64,000 bases of DNA from Maribellus sp. CM-23 (GCF_021354595.1 NZ_JADWYJ010000003.1:372001-436000); one strand, 5' to 3'. Positions 43,841 through 53,690 are shown, counted from the first letter of the stretch. Program-made: numbers and translations. Notes: generated by a model from the letters alone, not told the origin.

Positions 43841-45826
43841 TTACTGAATTTCTTCCTTCATTAAACCTTCTTTGTAGCGGTATGCCGCACTTTCGTAATA
43901 GGCAATTGTTAAATCAACCAGTTTTGTATCCTGGTTTTTTAGTTTGCTCATCTCCTTTTTATCGGCTAACCACGAGTATTGATTTGCGTTCTTTTTGTCG
44001 GTGAGTTCGGTAAAAACAGCGCCTTTTAACAAGCCAACGGTGCGGTAGTTTCCAATCAGCGATCTTTCCTCTTCAGGGGCCATTTCCGAAATGTCTTTCC
44101 CGTAAAGCGATGTGCTGTAGTCCCAGTTCAAATAACCAAAGAGAGTTGGCATCACATCGATTTGCGAGCACAGCTTGTCCACTTTTTGAGGTGCCACATG
44201 GGGCAGGTTGTAGATCAGCGCGGGAATGTGGTGTTTATCCACCGTAATCTCCCATTTTCCGGCACTGCTGGCACAATGGTCGGCCACCAACACAAAAACC
44301 GTATTGTCGAACCACGGCTTGCTTTGGGCCTGTTTTATGAATTCTCCCAATGCATAATCGGTATAAGTAACGGCAGCTTCGCGGGTTCCGTTGGGCAAAT
44401 CAATTTTTCCCTCCGGAAATGAATAGGGGCGATGGTTGGAAGTAGTCATCAGAAACGAGAAGGTTCTCTTTCCTTTTTCATAATTTTCATCGGCTACTTT
44501 CATCAATTTATTGTACATATCGCCATCGCAAACTCCCCAGGCATTTTCAAAACTCACTTCGTCGTCGGTAATATTGTTACGGGTGGTTTCAATTTTTTCA
44601 GACAGAAGATTTCCGCGGTTGCGGTCGTAAATATTAAATCCCTGACCGCCAAAAAAGCTGTTCATATTGTCGAAGTAGCCATCGCCGCCGTAAAAGAAGT
44701 TGAGCTCGTAGTCTTTCTGTCTAAAAATGCTTGCAATCGAACTCAGGTGCTGGTTGTTGAGCCTTCGCACAATGCTGTGACCGGGAGTGGGAGGTACGCT
44801 CAAAACAAGGGCTTCCATTCCTCTGACAGTTCGTGTACCCGTGGCATACATATCGGTAAACAAAATGCTTTGCTGGCTGATTTGGTCAATGTTGGGCGTC
44901 AGCTGTTTCTCATTTCCGAAAATCCCCAGAAAATCAGCACTCAAGCTTTCCACGCAAACCAGTATTATGTTTGGCTCCTGCTCCTGGCCGCTCGAAAGCG
45001 TATTTCGTTCTAAACTATACTCATTGGCAGGCTCATCAAAAGTCTGGTTATCCTGTACCAATTCATTTTTGATAGTCTGAAATGATTCTTCAACCGGCAA
45101 GGTTTTATAGAAACGATCGTAATCCAGTTCATTGGATCGATAGGCTGCAAATAGCGAGTAAACGCCGTTTTTCGACAATTCGTTGACATAAGTGTTGTCG
45201 CTAAACTCGGCTTGTTTGTTGGTGATAAATCCGGTGAAAAAAAGTGGAATTCCCAGAAACAGGCTAAAGTAAACCAGTCTTGATTTAAACGCTGTCCTCC
45301 CCGAAAATGCTGCCTTGATGGCTCCCAGTTTGTAAAACAAAAAGAACAGGGCAGCCGACAATAACACCAATCCGCTTACCAGCAAGGGAAGGGGATAGGA
45401 CTGGTTAATATTCTCTACCACTTCATAAGTATAGATGAGGTAGTCAACAGCGATAAAATTGTAGCGAGTATTGAATTCTTCCCAAAAAGGAAATTCGCCC
45501 AAGAAACCAAACAATGACAGAAAGATGGTGAGGGCCAAAATAAAATAAGTCAGCACTTTATCTGGCAACGAGCCGACTAACTTCTGGGGAACAAACAGAA
45601 CGTACAAAACATAGGGAAAAATAAAAAAGAAGGCGGTTCCAAGGTCAAAGAACAACCCGAAGGCATATATTTTCAGCAGGTTGACAAGCGAAAAGTCGAT
45701 GTCGTGCACCGATAAAATGTAAAAGATACTGCGGGTGACGAATGAAATGCATAAATAAATGGCAATAAATGCAAAGCCAAGTGCATAGCGGTTGTTTACC
45801 AGTGTTTTAATTTTATTTTCCCCCAT
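43841..45826 (-). CDS. LTA-synthase-family phosphotransferase (sulfatase fold)
   Basis: 661 residues. Five membrane helices occupy about 13-215. The extracytoplasmic sulfatase-fold domain (about 270-600) has the metal site motif IILVCVESLSADFLG, the nucleophile region MYATGTRTVRGMEAL (Thr), and VFVLVADHCASSAGKWE plus HHIPALIYN as further metal ligands. The family transfers phosphoglycerol or phosphoethanolamine to polymers or lipids. In a Gram-negative such as this it may modify membrane glycans or lipids. It follows the lipid-kinase-like gene by 10 bases, so head-group transfer and lipid recycling are probably linked. Confidence 0.92.
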   Translation of the reverse strand: MGENKIKTLVNNRYALGFAFIAIYLCISFVTRSIFYILSVHDIDFSLVNLLKIYAFGLFFDLGTAFFFIFPYVLYVLFVPQKLVGSLPDKVLTYFILALTIFLSLFGFLGEFPFWEEFNTRYNFIAVDYLIYTYEVVENINQSYPLPLLVSGLVLLSAALFFLFYKLGAIKAAFSGRTAFKSRLVYFSLFLGIPLFFTGFITNKQAEFSDNTYVNELSKNGVYSLFAAYRSNELDYDRFYKTLPVEESFQTIKNELVQDNQTFDEPANEYSLERNTLSSGQEQEPNIILVCVESLSADFLGIFGNEKQLTPNIDQISQQSILFTDMYATGTRTVRGMEALVLSVPPTPGHSIVRRLNNQHLSSIASIFRQKDYELNFFYGGDGYFDNMNSFFGGQGFNIYDRNRGNLLSEKIETTRNNITDDEVSFENAWGVCDGDMYNKLMKVADENYEKGKRTFSFLMTTSNHRPYSFPEGKIDLPNGTREAAVTYTDYALGEFIKQAQSKPWFDNTVFVLVADHCASSAGKWEITVDKHHIPALIYNLPHVAPQKVDKLCSQIDVMPTLFGYLNWDYSTSLYGKDISEMAPEEERSLIGNYRTVGLLKGAVFTELTDKKNANQYSWLADKKEMSKLKNQDTKLVDLTIAYYESAAYRYKEGLMKEEIQ

Positions 45827-45836
45827 CTTCGTTGTT

Positions 45837-46709
45837 TTAATTTTGTGCTTGTATTAGTTGGATCGTGTCCGAAATTCTGACATTAAGAATGGTATCTGTT
45901 TTAACCAGCGGCTCTCCGTCGGTGTGGAAAAGAGAATACCGGGTGTCAACCTTGATTGTATCGGTTTTGTAATACCGGATGTATTTGGAATTTTTGCCTT
46001 TCCTCGAAAGCAATTTAAGGGCAATGAACGGAATCAGTGCCTTGTGAAATTTCCGGATAACCACCACATCGATCAATCCGTCGTGAGGATCGGCTTTGGG
46101 GGCTATTACTGCGTTGTTGCCAAATTGCCTGGTATTGGCAAAGCAAATCATAAAATAGCTGCCTTCTTCTGTGGTATTGTTAACGGTTAAAACAGCATCT
46201 ACTCCCTGGAAGTTCCTAAAACCTTTGATGGTTTCAACGACATAGGTTAGCAGGCCTCTTTTTGAATTCTCTTCAAATCGTTTGGCAATAAAACTGTCGA
46301 AGCCAATACCGGCCACATTGCAACAATAAGTGTCGTTCACTTTTAGCACATCAATTTCCTGGGTATTGCCTTTTTTTATCCGGTCGATCGTGAATGCAAC
46401 ATCTTTTTTGTAGCCCAGTTCCCGTGCAAATCCGTTTCCTGAACCATTGGGCAACACGGCAAACACAAGCCCCGAGTTTACCGCGTACTTTAGCACGCTG
46501 TTTATGGTCCCGTCTCCGCCGCAAATTACAAGTACCTTGTATTTTGGGTCAATGGTTTCCAGAAAGGTTTTCGTTTCTTCTTTGCTTCGGGTTATAAAAT
46601 GGTCTATCGCATTATCGTATTGCTGAATGGCTTTAATAATACCGAGATAATCACCGTTTCCGGATGACGGATTGATCAGAAATATAATTTGGTCAGAATT
46701 GAATGACAT
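45837..46709 (-). CDS. Diacylglycerol/lipid kinase (DagK/YegS family)
   Basis: 290 residues from ATG 46709 (MSFNSDQIIFLINPSSGNG); an in-frame ATG at 46736 adds nine basic residues. The DAGK catalytic motif is GGDGTINSVLKYAV, preceded by the nucleotide loop FLINPSSGNGDY, with VLPNGSGNGFARELG and the C-terminal DGEPL segment. It phosphorylates diacylglycerol or a related lipid to the phosphatidate. The adjacent LTA-synthase-like enzyme releases diacylglycerol when it transfers a head group, so the pair may recycle the lipid, as DgkB does with LtaS in Firmicutes. Confidence 0.93.
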   Translation of the reverse strand: MSFNSDQIIFLINPSSGNGDYLGIIKAIQQYDNAIDHFITRSKEETKTFLETIDPKYKVLVICGGDGTINSVLKYAVNSGLVFAVLPNGSGNGFARELGYKKDVAFTIDRIKKGNTQEIDVLKVNDTYCCNVAGIGFDSFIAKRFEENSKRGLLTYVVETIKGFRNFQGVDAVLTVNNTTEEGSYFMICFANTRQFGNNAVIAPKADPHDGLIDVVVIRKFHKALIPFIALKLLSRKGKNSKYIRYYKTDTIKVDTRYSLFHTDGEPLVKTDTILNVRISDTIQLIQAQN

Positions 46710-46827
46710 TTCCCTTGTCCGAAAAAATTTGCGCAAAGATGATAAAACTTTTTTACCTAAAATGATTCATCCTATGTTGAATTTGAATCAGATCATTAAC
46801 GACTGATCCTGTAAATGGTTCAAATAA

Positions 46828-46856
46828 AAACCCGGACCAATGCCCGGGTTTTCTTT
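46828..46856 (-). terminator. Terminator of the FadL-like gene
   Basis: AAACCCGG (46828-46835) pairs with CCGGGTTT (46844-46851). On the minus strand a run of five Ts follows the stem, about 40 bp after the stop. Confidence 0.7.
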
Positions 46857-46896
46857 TTACAGTTTTCACTGTAGTCGTATTTCTCAAGTACGTATT

Positions 46897-48150
46897 CTAA
46901 AACGAAAATCCAAGTTCCAGTTCCAGCTGATTCATTTCAACCTCAATGGTTTGTCCCTGAGCCATGGGATTGTCTCCTTTTACACTGCTGTTCATGGCGT
47001 AGTTAACGGCGAAATGAATTTTGTTTCCCTTGCTGCCAACTGCTTTGGAAAGACCAAGGGCAAGCTGGTTTTCGATCACTCCCGGAGCCAGGATGTTAAA
47101 CATAACTTCCGATTCAGGCACCGGATTTTTTCCGAAGGAAGCTCCGCATCTGAATTCCCATGTGTCCAGCCCGGCATAGTTCAAGCCCACTTTGTAAATC
47201 ATAATGTTTTCCCATCCAAAACCGGCACCTTCATCGTCTCCCAAAGGACCTTGCATCAGGTTGGGAAGCATGGGGTTGCCAATCGATTTTACTTCGTTGT
47301 AATGAATGGCTTTCGCATCGGCTATCAAAGTCAGGTCCGGAACAAATTCCCACGAAATACCGGCTGTCCAGCTCGACGGAATGTCGAAATCGCCTTGTTC
47401 GGCAAACAAACCGGCGTAGTCTTTAAATTCGCTCATATACACTTTCGACTGGTAAGTAAGACCGATGGCAAAGTTGTCGGTTAAATGTCCGAGGTAGCCA
47501 ATTTTGAATCCATAACCAAGTCCGTTGTCTTTACCGTTTCCTGAAAGTGCGGTTGCATCCGACGAAAATCCGCTGAACGAAGCCAGACCTTTTGCTTCGA
47601 AATACTGGTACGAAATAACTCCGGTTACACCAATGCTGTGTTTTTCGCCCAACTTATGAGAATAGGTAATGTTTCCAAATAACTGTGCCAGGTTAACACC
47701 TGTTGATTTGGATGATGGATCGCCAAAAGTCATTGTGGGATAATCGGTGTTCATACCACCGTTGCCAAACAATGCTGCTGAAATACTTGACTTCTCGTTT
47801 AGCATCCAGTTGGCACCTGCTGAAGGAAGCAAAAACAATTTGCTGTCGCTTTTAATCGTTCCCGGAGCCAGGGGAAACATGGCATCTGCCGCAGGACTTC
47901 CTCCAATGGTGTATTGTCTGTTCGGATTAAAAAAATCGATTCCAACCTGGTATTGCTGCCCCAGGAAAACGGTTGCAGCCGGGTTGCCGTTAATCAAAGA
48001 GCCTTGGTAAAAGGCAACACCAGCTCCCGCAAAACCTTTGTTGATGGTTCCGTAACCGGTTGAAAAATAACCGTCGGTTGCATAAGAATATAGTGCCACA
48101 AGCTGAAATGCTAAAAGAAGGCTGAATAGCCTGTAAGTTGCTTTTTTCAT
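46897..48150 (-). CDS. OmpP1/FadL-family outer-membrane transporter
   Basis: 417 residues from ATG 48150 (MKKATYRLFSLLLAFQLVAL, signal ending SYA); the frame to 48243 adds 31 residues that are not a signal. The mature N-terminus TDGYFSTGYGTINKGFAGAG is the conserved FadL hatch start (with NPAA in LINGNPAATVFLG), followed by a 14-strand barrel and the end QLELELGFSF with terminal Phe. FadL proteins carry long-chain fatty acids or aromatic hydrophobics across the outer membrane. Transcribed alone. Confidence 0.93.
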   Translation of the reverse strand: MKKATYRLFSLLLAFQLVALYSYATDGYFSTGYGTINKGFAGAGVAFYQGSLINGNPAATVFLGQQYQVGIDFFNPNRQYTIGGSPAADAMFPLAPGTIKSDSKLFLLPSAGANWMLNEKSSISAALFGNGGMNTDYPTMTFGDPSSKSTGVNLAQLFGNITYSHKLGEKHSIGVTGVISYQYFEAKGLASFSGFSSDATALSGNGKDNGLGYGFKIGYLGHLTDNFAIGLTYQSKVYMSEFKDYAGLFAEQGDFDIPSSWTAGISWEFVPDLTLIADAKAIHYNEVKSIGNPMLPNLMQGPLGDDEGAGFGWENIMIYKVGLNYAGLDTWEFRCGASFGKNPVPESEVMFNILAPGVIENQLALGLSKAVGSKGNKIHFAVNYAMNSSVKGDNPMAQGQTIEVEMNQLELELGFSF

Positions 48151-48551
48151 CGTTAATTTATTATGGTTTTTCGGCTTGCTAAAGTAGAAAAAGAAGTCAA
48201 AAAGTTTTTTAATCAGTCGGTTAAATTTATTGATATATGTCAATAGCTAGATAATAGGTCTAAAGAAGATTCCGTTAAATCTTTAATTACGGGCATTTGC
48301 TTTTATCTATAATCGTTCTGAATTGTGTAATTTTAGTGTTTAAAGAACAAAGCTTATCCTGTAACGGGTTTTTGAAGCAGGTAAAAGTGTTCTTTTCCTT
48401 TAAGCCAGGAAGTAACAGATAGACAGAAAAACATGAATTTCAACAGAGTGAATAATCAGAAGAACATGTTCCTCGTTCGCCAACGGAAATTGTAAATTGA
48501 CTGGTTTACAAGGTGTGAATAAGTAGTTAGGATAAATGTAAAATTAGAAAT
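48151..48551. other. Intergenic gap without recognised element
   Basis: Divergent control region of the FadL-like gene and the giant carboxykinase-like gene. It is AT-rich. I found neither a full TTTG-N19-TAnnTTTG promoter, nor a hairpin, nor a small gene that I could defend. Confidence 0.4.
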
Positions 48552-51500
48552 ATGGAAAATTCTCAGTTTTTAAATAAATCACGGAAGCAGATTCTGCGCG
48601 ACAGGCGCGACATGATTCAGTTCATCAATCTGCAACTGGCTTCGCTCGGACAGCCGGTGTTTAACGACGATTCTGACTCGGATAAAAAATACGCCAATGC
48701 CAAGTTTTTGGGGCTTACCGAAGGATTGATCAACAGCTTTCGTCAGAAATCGAGGTTGCTGAGCGGGCATCTTTCTCCGGTTGACACACGTATTCAGAAT
48801 TTTATTGATGACTACCTGAAAGAGGTGGATTTCAATAAAAACAACCGTTTACCCAACGATACGCTGGTGCTGAACCAAAAGGGAATGGCGCGCGAGTTAA
48901 GTTTGCCGCCTGATGGCGAGGAGTTCAAAAGCTGCCTTTTGAGCTCGTACCGTTTAAAACAGGGGATTCTGAACAACCCGGCGCACGACAAACGTACCAC
49001 CAAAGGTACTTTTCACATTGTAAGGGGCGGCCTGCCTGTTCCGCTCGATAAGAAAGAAGTTCCAAAAATTACTTTTGCGCACTTGTTGCACGCAGCTTTG
49101 AACCCTTCGGACGATTTGAAGGTGCTGCCTTTTACCTCGAGCCAGGAAAAACAGGCCAAAGTAATGGTGTCGTTGTTGCTGCGCCCGGTGGTTTGCCCCG
49201 AAGTAAAAGGGGTGATTAGCCGGAAAAGCATGGAGATTCGTTTTTTTGCCCCGGGTAGTCTGGTGAGTAACCTCGATTTTGTGGAAACCATTTTTGGCAA
49301 TGCCGGCGACCACAACCTGGCGGTAAACGATGCGGCTTTGGATGTGGAGCACTGGACCGGAACAACCGGCTGTATTATTCTTGCTCCGCAGCTTATCACA
49401 CTGAAGAAAAAAGATGTGGGACTGCCGCATTACGACGATGCTTCGGCGCGCCAACGCAGGGAAGGCATGTGCTGGAAAGATGAGAACGAACTATACAACG
49501 ACGGGGGAGCGTTTAAAATTACCTGCCGCGACGACCGCGGGGTGGTGATTACGCTGATTGCCGATAACTATTACGGATATTCCAAAAAGGAGATCAAAAC
49601 ACAGATCAGCTACTCGGCCAACCTTTTCGGCCTGGTGGAAGAAGAACATGCAGGCGGCGCCATTGCGTTCCCGCGAGGAAACATGAGCGACAGCGTGTTT
49701 GGAACTAATTTCACCAAAAAATTCGACCAGCCTTATTCGTTTGACGAGGTTAAAAAACTGCTGGCTGACAGAATCGACCTGCAAAAAGGCAACTACGCCA
49801 TCGACAAAAAATACCCCGATATTGTTTACATTCCGGAGAATGCGGACATAGAAGTGGAAAAAAGCTCGGTGAGTTGGAGCTACAAAAACCAGGATTACAG
49901 TTTAAAACTTTCTCCCGGAAAAGTATATGTGCATCCAACCGGGCATAAGTTCCAGCTGGTAAAACACCCAACCCAGGCCATGTGGCGCATCATCGACACT
50001 GCCCCGGAAGGAGTGTTCTGCCACAAGCCCAGCACGGTTTCGGGCGGTGGAAAATCCGAGATTTCCAAATCGATGCAAAACGCGATTAAATATGGATCTT
50101 TTTACATCGATAACCTGGAGGAAGCCGAAGATAAAGTGGATGAAATCATCAACTACAATTATTCCAACCGCTGGAAAAACATTCGTCCGGATGCTGCACC
50201 TTCAAGGTCTTTCCTCAGCAAGGAGCGCACCCTGGGATCGGCAGTGAAACTGCTTACTCCGTCGGATCAGTATAGCGACGAATACAACCGTTTTCTGACT
50301 GAAATTCCGGAACACGTACGCACCCTGGCTTTCTTTGTAAAAAGGCATTACCGCGGAAACGAAGAGCTGGATATTAAATGGCGCGAGCTGTTTAACGTAG
50401 AAATTGTGAACGGACGTCCGGGCAATGTGTTGCGTTACAAACACAACCCCATTACCGCCAGCTACGTTCGCATTGGTTTCAATCCCGAAGGAAGATGGTA
50501 CTTGCATAAACTGCGTTCCGACTTTGTTCCGTCGATGAAAATTCAGACCGAAGACGATATTTCGGCTACGATTACGGTTCCGGCCGGCAGGTTGAGCAAC
50601 CTGAACAAGGAATATTCGAACCACAGTGTGAAACTGGTGGCCAACTGCGAAAGTTACCTGTTCCAGCGCCCGGACGAAGCGGTTATTCGGGGGTACGACA
50701 AAGAAGCCGAGCGGGAAATTGTGGACAACAACACGTTCCTGACCAACTACGAGCCGCTTACCCGTCAGAATGCACAGGACCTGATCGATAACGCCATCAG
50801 CTTTGAAAAATATACCGAGCCGGTGAAAGAGTTTATTACATCGGTGGCCAACAGCGACAGCAGCCATTACTTTGTAACGCCTTCACATACCCGCATTGTA
50901 GATGGGGTGCCCACCAACAACCCGCGTTACCTGCAACGGAATATTTTCAAGGAAGAAACACAGGATTCGTACCTGGCCGATATCGGCGTTCGTTTGTTCC
51001 GTAAAATCCAGCCGCAGGATCCGGTACACTGGCCTGTGAACGCTGTTTTGCCGGGGAGAAGAAACAATCCGGCCGACAAAGCTTCGGGTATCCGCCCGCT
51101 TGCGGTGTACAACCCGATCCACTACCAGGAGTTGCCCGAGTTGTTTATGGACTTTATCGCCAGTATTACCGGAAAGTCGCCTTCAACAACCGGCGCAGGT
51201 CTGGAAGGAGCCCTCACCAAAGGGCCGTTCAACATGCTGGTGCCCACTACCGATTTGAACAACGCTTTGCTTTCATACATTCTGACCGAGTACAATGGTT
51301 TTAGCTCGGCTGCCGGTTATATTGGCACAGAAAACCGCTTCGACCACGACATCAGTATCCTGATTCCGGAGATTTGGGCACGTTTGGTACCCGAAGACCG
51401 CGATCCGAAAAAACTGATCGAGAACGGCTGTCTGGAAAAACTCGAAGATTTTGAGTACAACGGAAAAAAAGTACTGGCCAGTCGTTTGGGTTACCGTATT

Positions 51501-52037
51501 ACGCCAAATTTTGCTTTCCGCTGTATGAACCGTTTGTTCGACGAGCCGCTGGCGGTATTCAACGAGCGCATGCTAAAACCCGAGTTACAGGGAATGGAGG
51601 AATATGTGGACGGTATTAACAACATCACAGAAGCTATGCAGCGTGCAGCGCTTCCGTATTTCGAAGACGGAAGTGTGGAAGCGGCTATTCCGCCGTTAAA
51701 AGTGCTGCTGCATGTAATGGCCTACGGAAACTACGAAGGAAAGGATATGAACGATCCGGAACTGCGGAAGTTATTTGAGCGCGAAGAAGTGCTGAACGCT
51801 GATTGGTACAAGGAGCGTTTGGCGCTGAAACAGCAAAAGGATGTGGCCTTCCACCGGTCGCAGATTGAATACCTGAAAGAATTTATCGCCGACGAGCAAA
51901 ATGCACAGTTGGTAGACGAATTGAATGTTGTGGCACGCTTGAAGTATGCCGAGCAGATGCTGGCGCATGCCGAATCGAAACAATACCTTGCCGAGCTGGT
52001 GGGGACGATCGGTGCCGATCCGCTGTTTAAGAAATAG
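48552..52037 (+). CDS. Probable PPi-dependent phosphoenolpyruvate carboxykinase
   Basis: Very large cytosolic protein of 1161 residues without signal or membrane segments. Size and motifs fit PPi-type PEP carboxykinase (Propionibacterium, Entamoeba), which interconverts PEP, CO2 and phosphate with oxaloacetate and PPi. A P-loop-like CHKPSTVSGGGKSEISKS (about 495-512) corresponds to the kinase-1a loop of PEPCKs. Another conserved stretch is TLIADNYYGYSKKEIKTQIS with NLFGLVEEEHAGGAIAFPRG (about 335-375), and late motifs include ITGKSPSTTGAGLEGALTKG. I know of no other family of this length with these features, but the match is from memory. Single gene, with a strong terminator after it. It would link C4 acids and glycolysis without using ATP or GTP. 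Confidence 0.68.
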   Translation: MENSQFLNKSRKQILRDRRDMIQFINLQLASLGQPVFNDDSDSDKKYANAKFLGLTEGLINSFRQKSRLLSGHLSPVDTRIQNFIDDYLKEVDFNKNNRLPNDTLVLNQKGMARELSLPPDGEEFKSCLLSSYRLKQGILNNPAHDKRTTKGTFHIVRGGLPVPLDKKEVPKITFAHLLHAALNPSDDLKVLPFTSSQEKQAKVMVSLLLRPVVCPEVKGVISRKSMEIRFFAPGSLVSNLDFVETIFGNAGDHNLAVNDAALDVEHWTGTTGCIILAPQLITLKKKDVGLPHYDDASARQRREGMCWKDENELYNDGGAFKITCRDDRGVVITLIADNYYGYSKKEIKTQISYSANLFGLVEEEHAGGAIAFPRGNMSDSVFGTNFTKKFDQPYSFDEVKKLLADRIDLQKGNYAIDKKYPDIVYIPENADIEVEKSSVSWSYKNQDYSLKLSPGKVYVHPTGHKFQLVKHPTQAMWRIIDTAPEGVFCHKPSTVSGGGKSEISKSMQNAIKYGSFYIDNLEEAEDKVDEIINYNYSNRWKNIRPDAAPSRSFLSKERTLGSAVKLLTPSDQYSDEYNRFLTEIPEHVRTLAFFVKRHYRGNEELDIKWRELFNVEIVNGRPGNVLRYKHNPITASYVRIGFNPEGRWYLHKLRSDFVPSMKIQTEDDISATITVPAGRLSNLNKEYSNHSVKLVANCESYLFQRPDEAVIRGYDKEAEREIVDNNTFLTNYEPLTRQNAQDLIDNAISFEKYTEPVKEFITSVANSDSSHYFVTPSHTRIVDGVPTNNPRYLQRNIFKEETQDSYLADIGVRLFRKIQPQDPVHWPVNAVLPGRRNNPADKASGIRPLAVYNPIHYQELPELFMDFIASITGKSPSTTGAGLEGALTKGPFNMLVPTTDLNNALLSYILTEYNGFSSAAGYIGTENRFDHDISILIPEIWARLVPEDRDPKKLIENGCLEKLEDFEYNGKKVLASRLGYRITPNFAFRCMNRLFDEPLAVFNERMLKPELQGMEEYVDGINNITEAMQRAALPYFEDGSVEAAIPPLKVLLHVMAYGNYEGKDMNDPELRKLFEREEVLNADWYKERLALKQQKDVAFHRSQIEYLKEFIADEQNAQLVDELNVVARLKYAEQMLAHAESKQYLAELVGTIGADPLFKK

Positions 52038-52062
52038 CAAGATTTTATTTAGCGAATACAGA

Positions 52063-52098
52063 AAGGTTCCATTTGTCGGATGACAGATGGAACTTTTT
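52063..52098 (+). terminator. Terminator after the carboxykinase-like gene
   Basis: GTTCCATTTGTC (52066-52077) pairs with GACAGATGGAAC (52082-52093), one G-T pair, loop GGAT, followed by TTTTTCTTTT. Confidence 0.85.
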
Positions 52099-52245
52099 CT
52101 TTTAGGGGATAGGCTCTACCCATAATTTCTTATGCGTTAAGCGATGTCCATTCGCTAAGCGCTTATTTTTTTGGTAATCACCTCCCAATTCATTAACCAT
52201 TGATAACCTACTTGTGGTCGGTTAAACAAAACAGGGCAAAATCAG

Positions 52246-52350
52246 GTTATGTATTCCACTCCTTTGTCATCCGTCAGTTGACGAATGACATCTTCCCTGA
52301 AACCCAGTGGAGAATGTAAGGAAACCCCGTGGCAGGCCACGAGGAATTAT
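52246..52350. repeat. Intergenic repeat with small hairpins
   Basis: TGTCATCCGTCAGTTGACG and CGTGGCAGGCCACG (52329-52342) are small inverted repeats of the kind also seen at 25.34 kb. The rest of the 345-bp gap shows no gene. Confidence 0.4.
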
Positions 52351-52382
52351 TTGATAAAACGTAACAGAAAAACCTTTGTATT

Positions 52383-52994
52383 ATGAATGTACGACGTATC
52401 TCGATCATTACCGGTGTCAGCTACCTGATCATATTTTTTGTAGCCATTTTTGCCAACTTTTTTATGCTCGAATCGCTCAAACAAAACCCGCTGGAAACCA
52501 TTGCGGAGCAAAACATGGTGGTGCGCTGGGGGATCATGGCCTTTTTAATTGCTGCTGTATTTGATGTGGTGGTGGCCTGGGGGCTTTTCGAATTGTACAG
52601 CGGACATCAGCTTACCCGCCTAAGCACCTATTTCCGGATAATACATGCCGTAATTATGGGAGGCGCTGTTTTTTCGCTGGTACTTACGCTGAACTCCGGG
52701 TCAGCACCCGAAATAGCAGGCCATGTGGATACTTTCAACATCATCTGGCTGATCGGATTGTTTTTCTTTGGCGTTCATCTGATCCTGCTGTCCACTATCA
52801 TTCCGAAGCCCAAATGGATCGCCTTTTTCCTGCTGGTATCCGGAATCATGTACATGGTTGATACCACCGCCCATTTTGTATTGCCCGAGTATGACCGGTT
52901 GGCCGGAATTTTCCTGGCCCTGGTAGCCGTTCCCAGCATTCTGGGTGAAATGGCGTTCACGGTTTGGTTACTGGTAAAAGGGGGGAAGGAATAA
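52383..52994 (+). CDS. DUF4386 membrane protein
   Basis: 203 residues with six hydrophobic segments (ISIITGVSYLIIFFVAIFA, WGIMAFLIAAVFDVVVAWGLF, IHAVIMGGAVFSLVL, IIWLIGLFFFGVHLILL, WIAFFLLVSGIMYMVD, and the last near IFLALVAVPSILGEM). The pattern, with TGVSYLI at the start and IGEMAFTVWLL-like ending, is that of DUF4386, an inner-membrane family of unknown role. Single gene. Confidence 0.85.
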   Translation: MNVRRISIITGVSYLIIFFVAIFANFFMLESLKQNPLETIAEQNMVVRWGIMAFLIAAVFDVVVAWGLFELYSGHQLTRLSTYFRIIHAVIMGGAVFSLVLTLNSGSAPEIAGHVDTFNIIWLIGLFFFGVHLILLSTIIPKPKWIAFFLLVSGIMYMVDTTAHFVLPEYDRLAGIFLALVAVPSILGEMAFTVWLLVKGGKE

Positions 52995-53034
52995 AGGTCT
53001 AAATGTGCTACGGGTTATGAGGTGCCGGCTGTGA

Positions 53035-53235
53035 GCAATTGTTAAATTGTAAAATGGCTAAATTGTAGTATGAGCTGCCAGCCACAAGCTACGAGCTGCG
53101 AGCTTTTACTGCAACGCAGCAATACGGCAACACTGAACTACAAGCCATTGCTAAATTGTTAAACGGTTAGATTGTAAAGAGCATGGAACTTCGAGCGACG
53201 ATCTCACCTCTGAACTCTGAACATTGAACTCTGCT
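53035..53235. repeat. Heptad-phased repeat array
   Basis: Long run of 7-bp register: AATTGTT-AAATTGT units, then GAGCTGC-CAGCCAC-AAGCTA, and CTGAACT-CTGAACA near 53212. It contains no gene. Confidence 0.6.
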
Positions 53236-53389
53236 ACGGCCTGAAATCCTCGTCCCTCTAAATGGGTATAAACCATTGCGCGATGAGGCCCTGAATATGA
53301 TCAAAAAAATTGAACGATACTGAGTTTTTTCTGAAATCGGGTTGTTTCGCCTCCCGGTTTTTAGCTTTTATAAAAGATACCCGGCGTGG

Positions 53390-53690
53390 ACTCCTCCGAA
53401 GTGGGACGTTGGGCTTCAGAGAAACTAATTTGGACCTCAGAAGAACTAATTTGAGCCTCAGAGCCTCAAACGAGAGCCTTTTTGCCCCGAATTTTAACAA
53501 TTGAGCCTCAAGCTTGAGCCTAAGAGCTCAAAATTTTAACAATTGAGGCCCGCGCTTGAGCCTCAGAGCCCCGGCTTTTAACAAAAAAGGCTAAAATTAG
53601 TTCCTCGGAGCCTCAACGTTGAGGCTCCGAGGTCCAAACGCGGGCCTCCGAAGTGGGGAGGGGTACTTCCGAAGTACCCCCCATCGGACT
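53390..53690. repeat. Heptad/21-bp array rich in GAGCCTC
   Basis: Units such as CTAATTT-GGACCTC and CTAATTT-GAGCCTC recur every 21 bp at first, then decay into heptads (TGAGCCT-CAAGCTT). Minus-strand frames show 7-residue repeats (ALRLKLV / LLRSKLV), but no stable gene. Near the end is GGTACTTCCGAAGTACC, a perfect palindrome (53668-53684). Confidence 0.65.
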
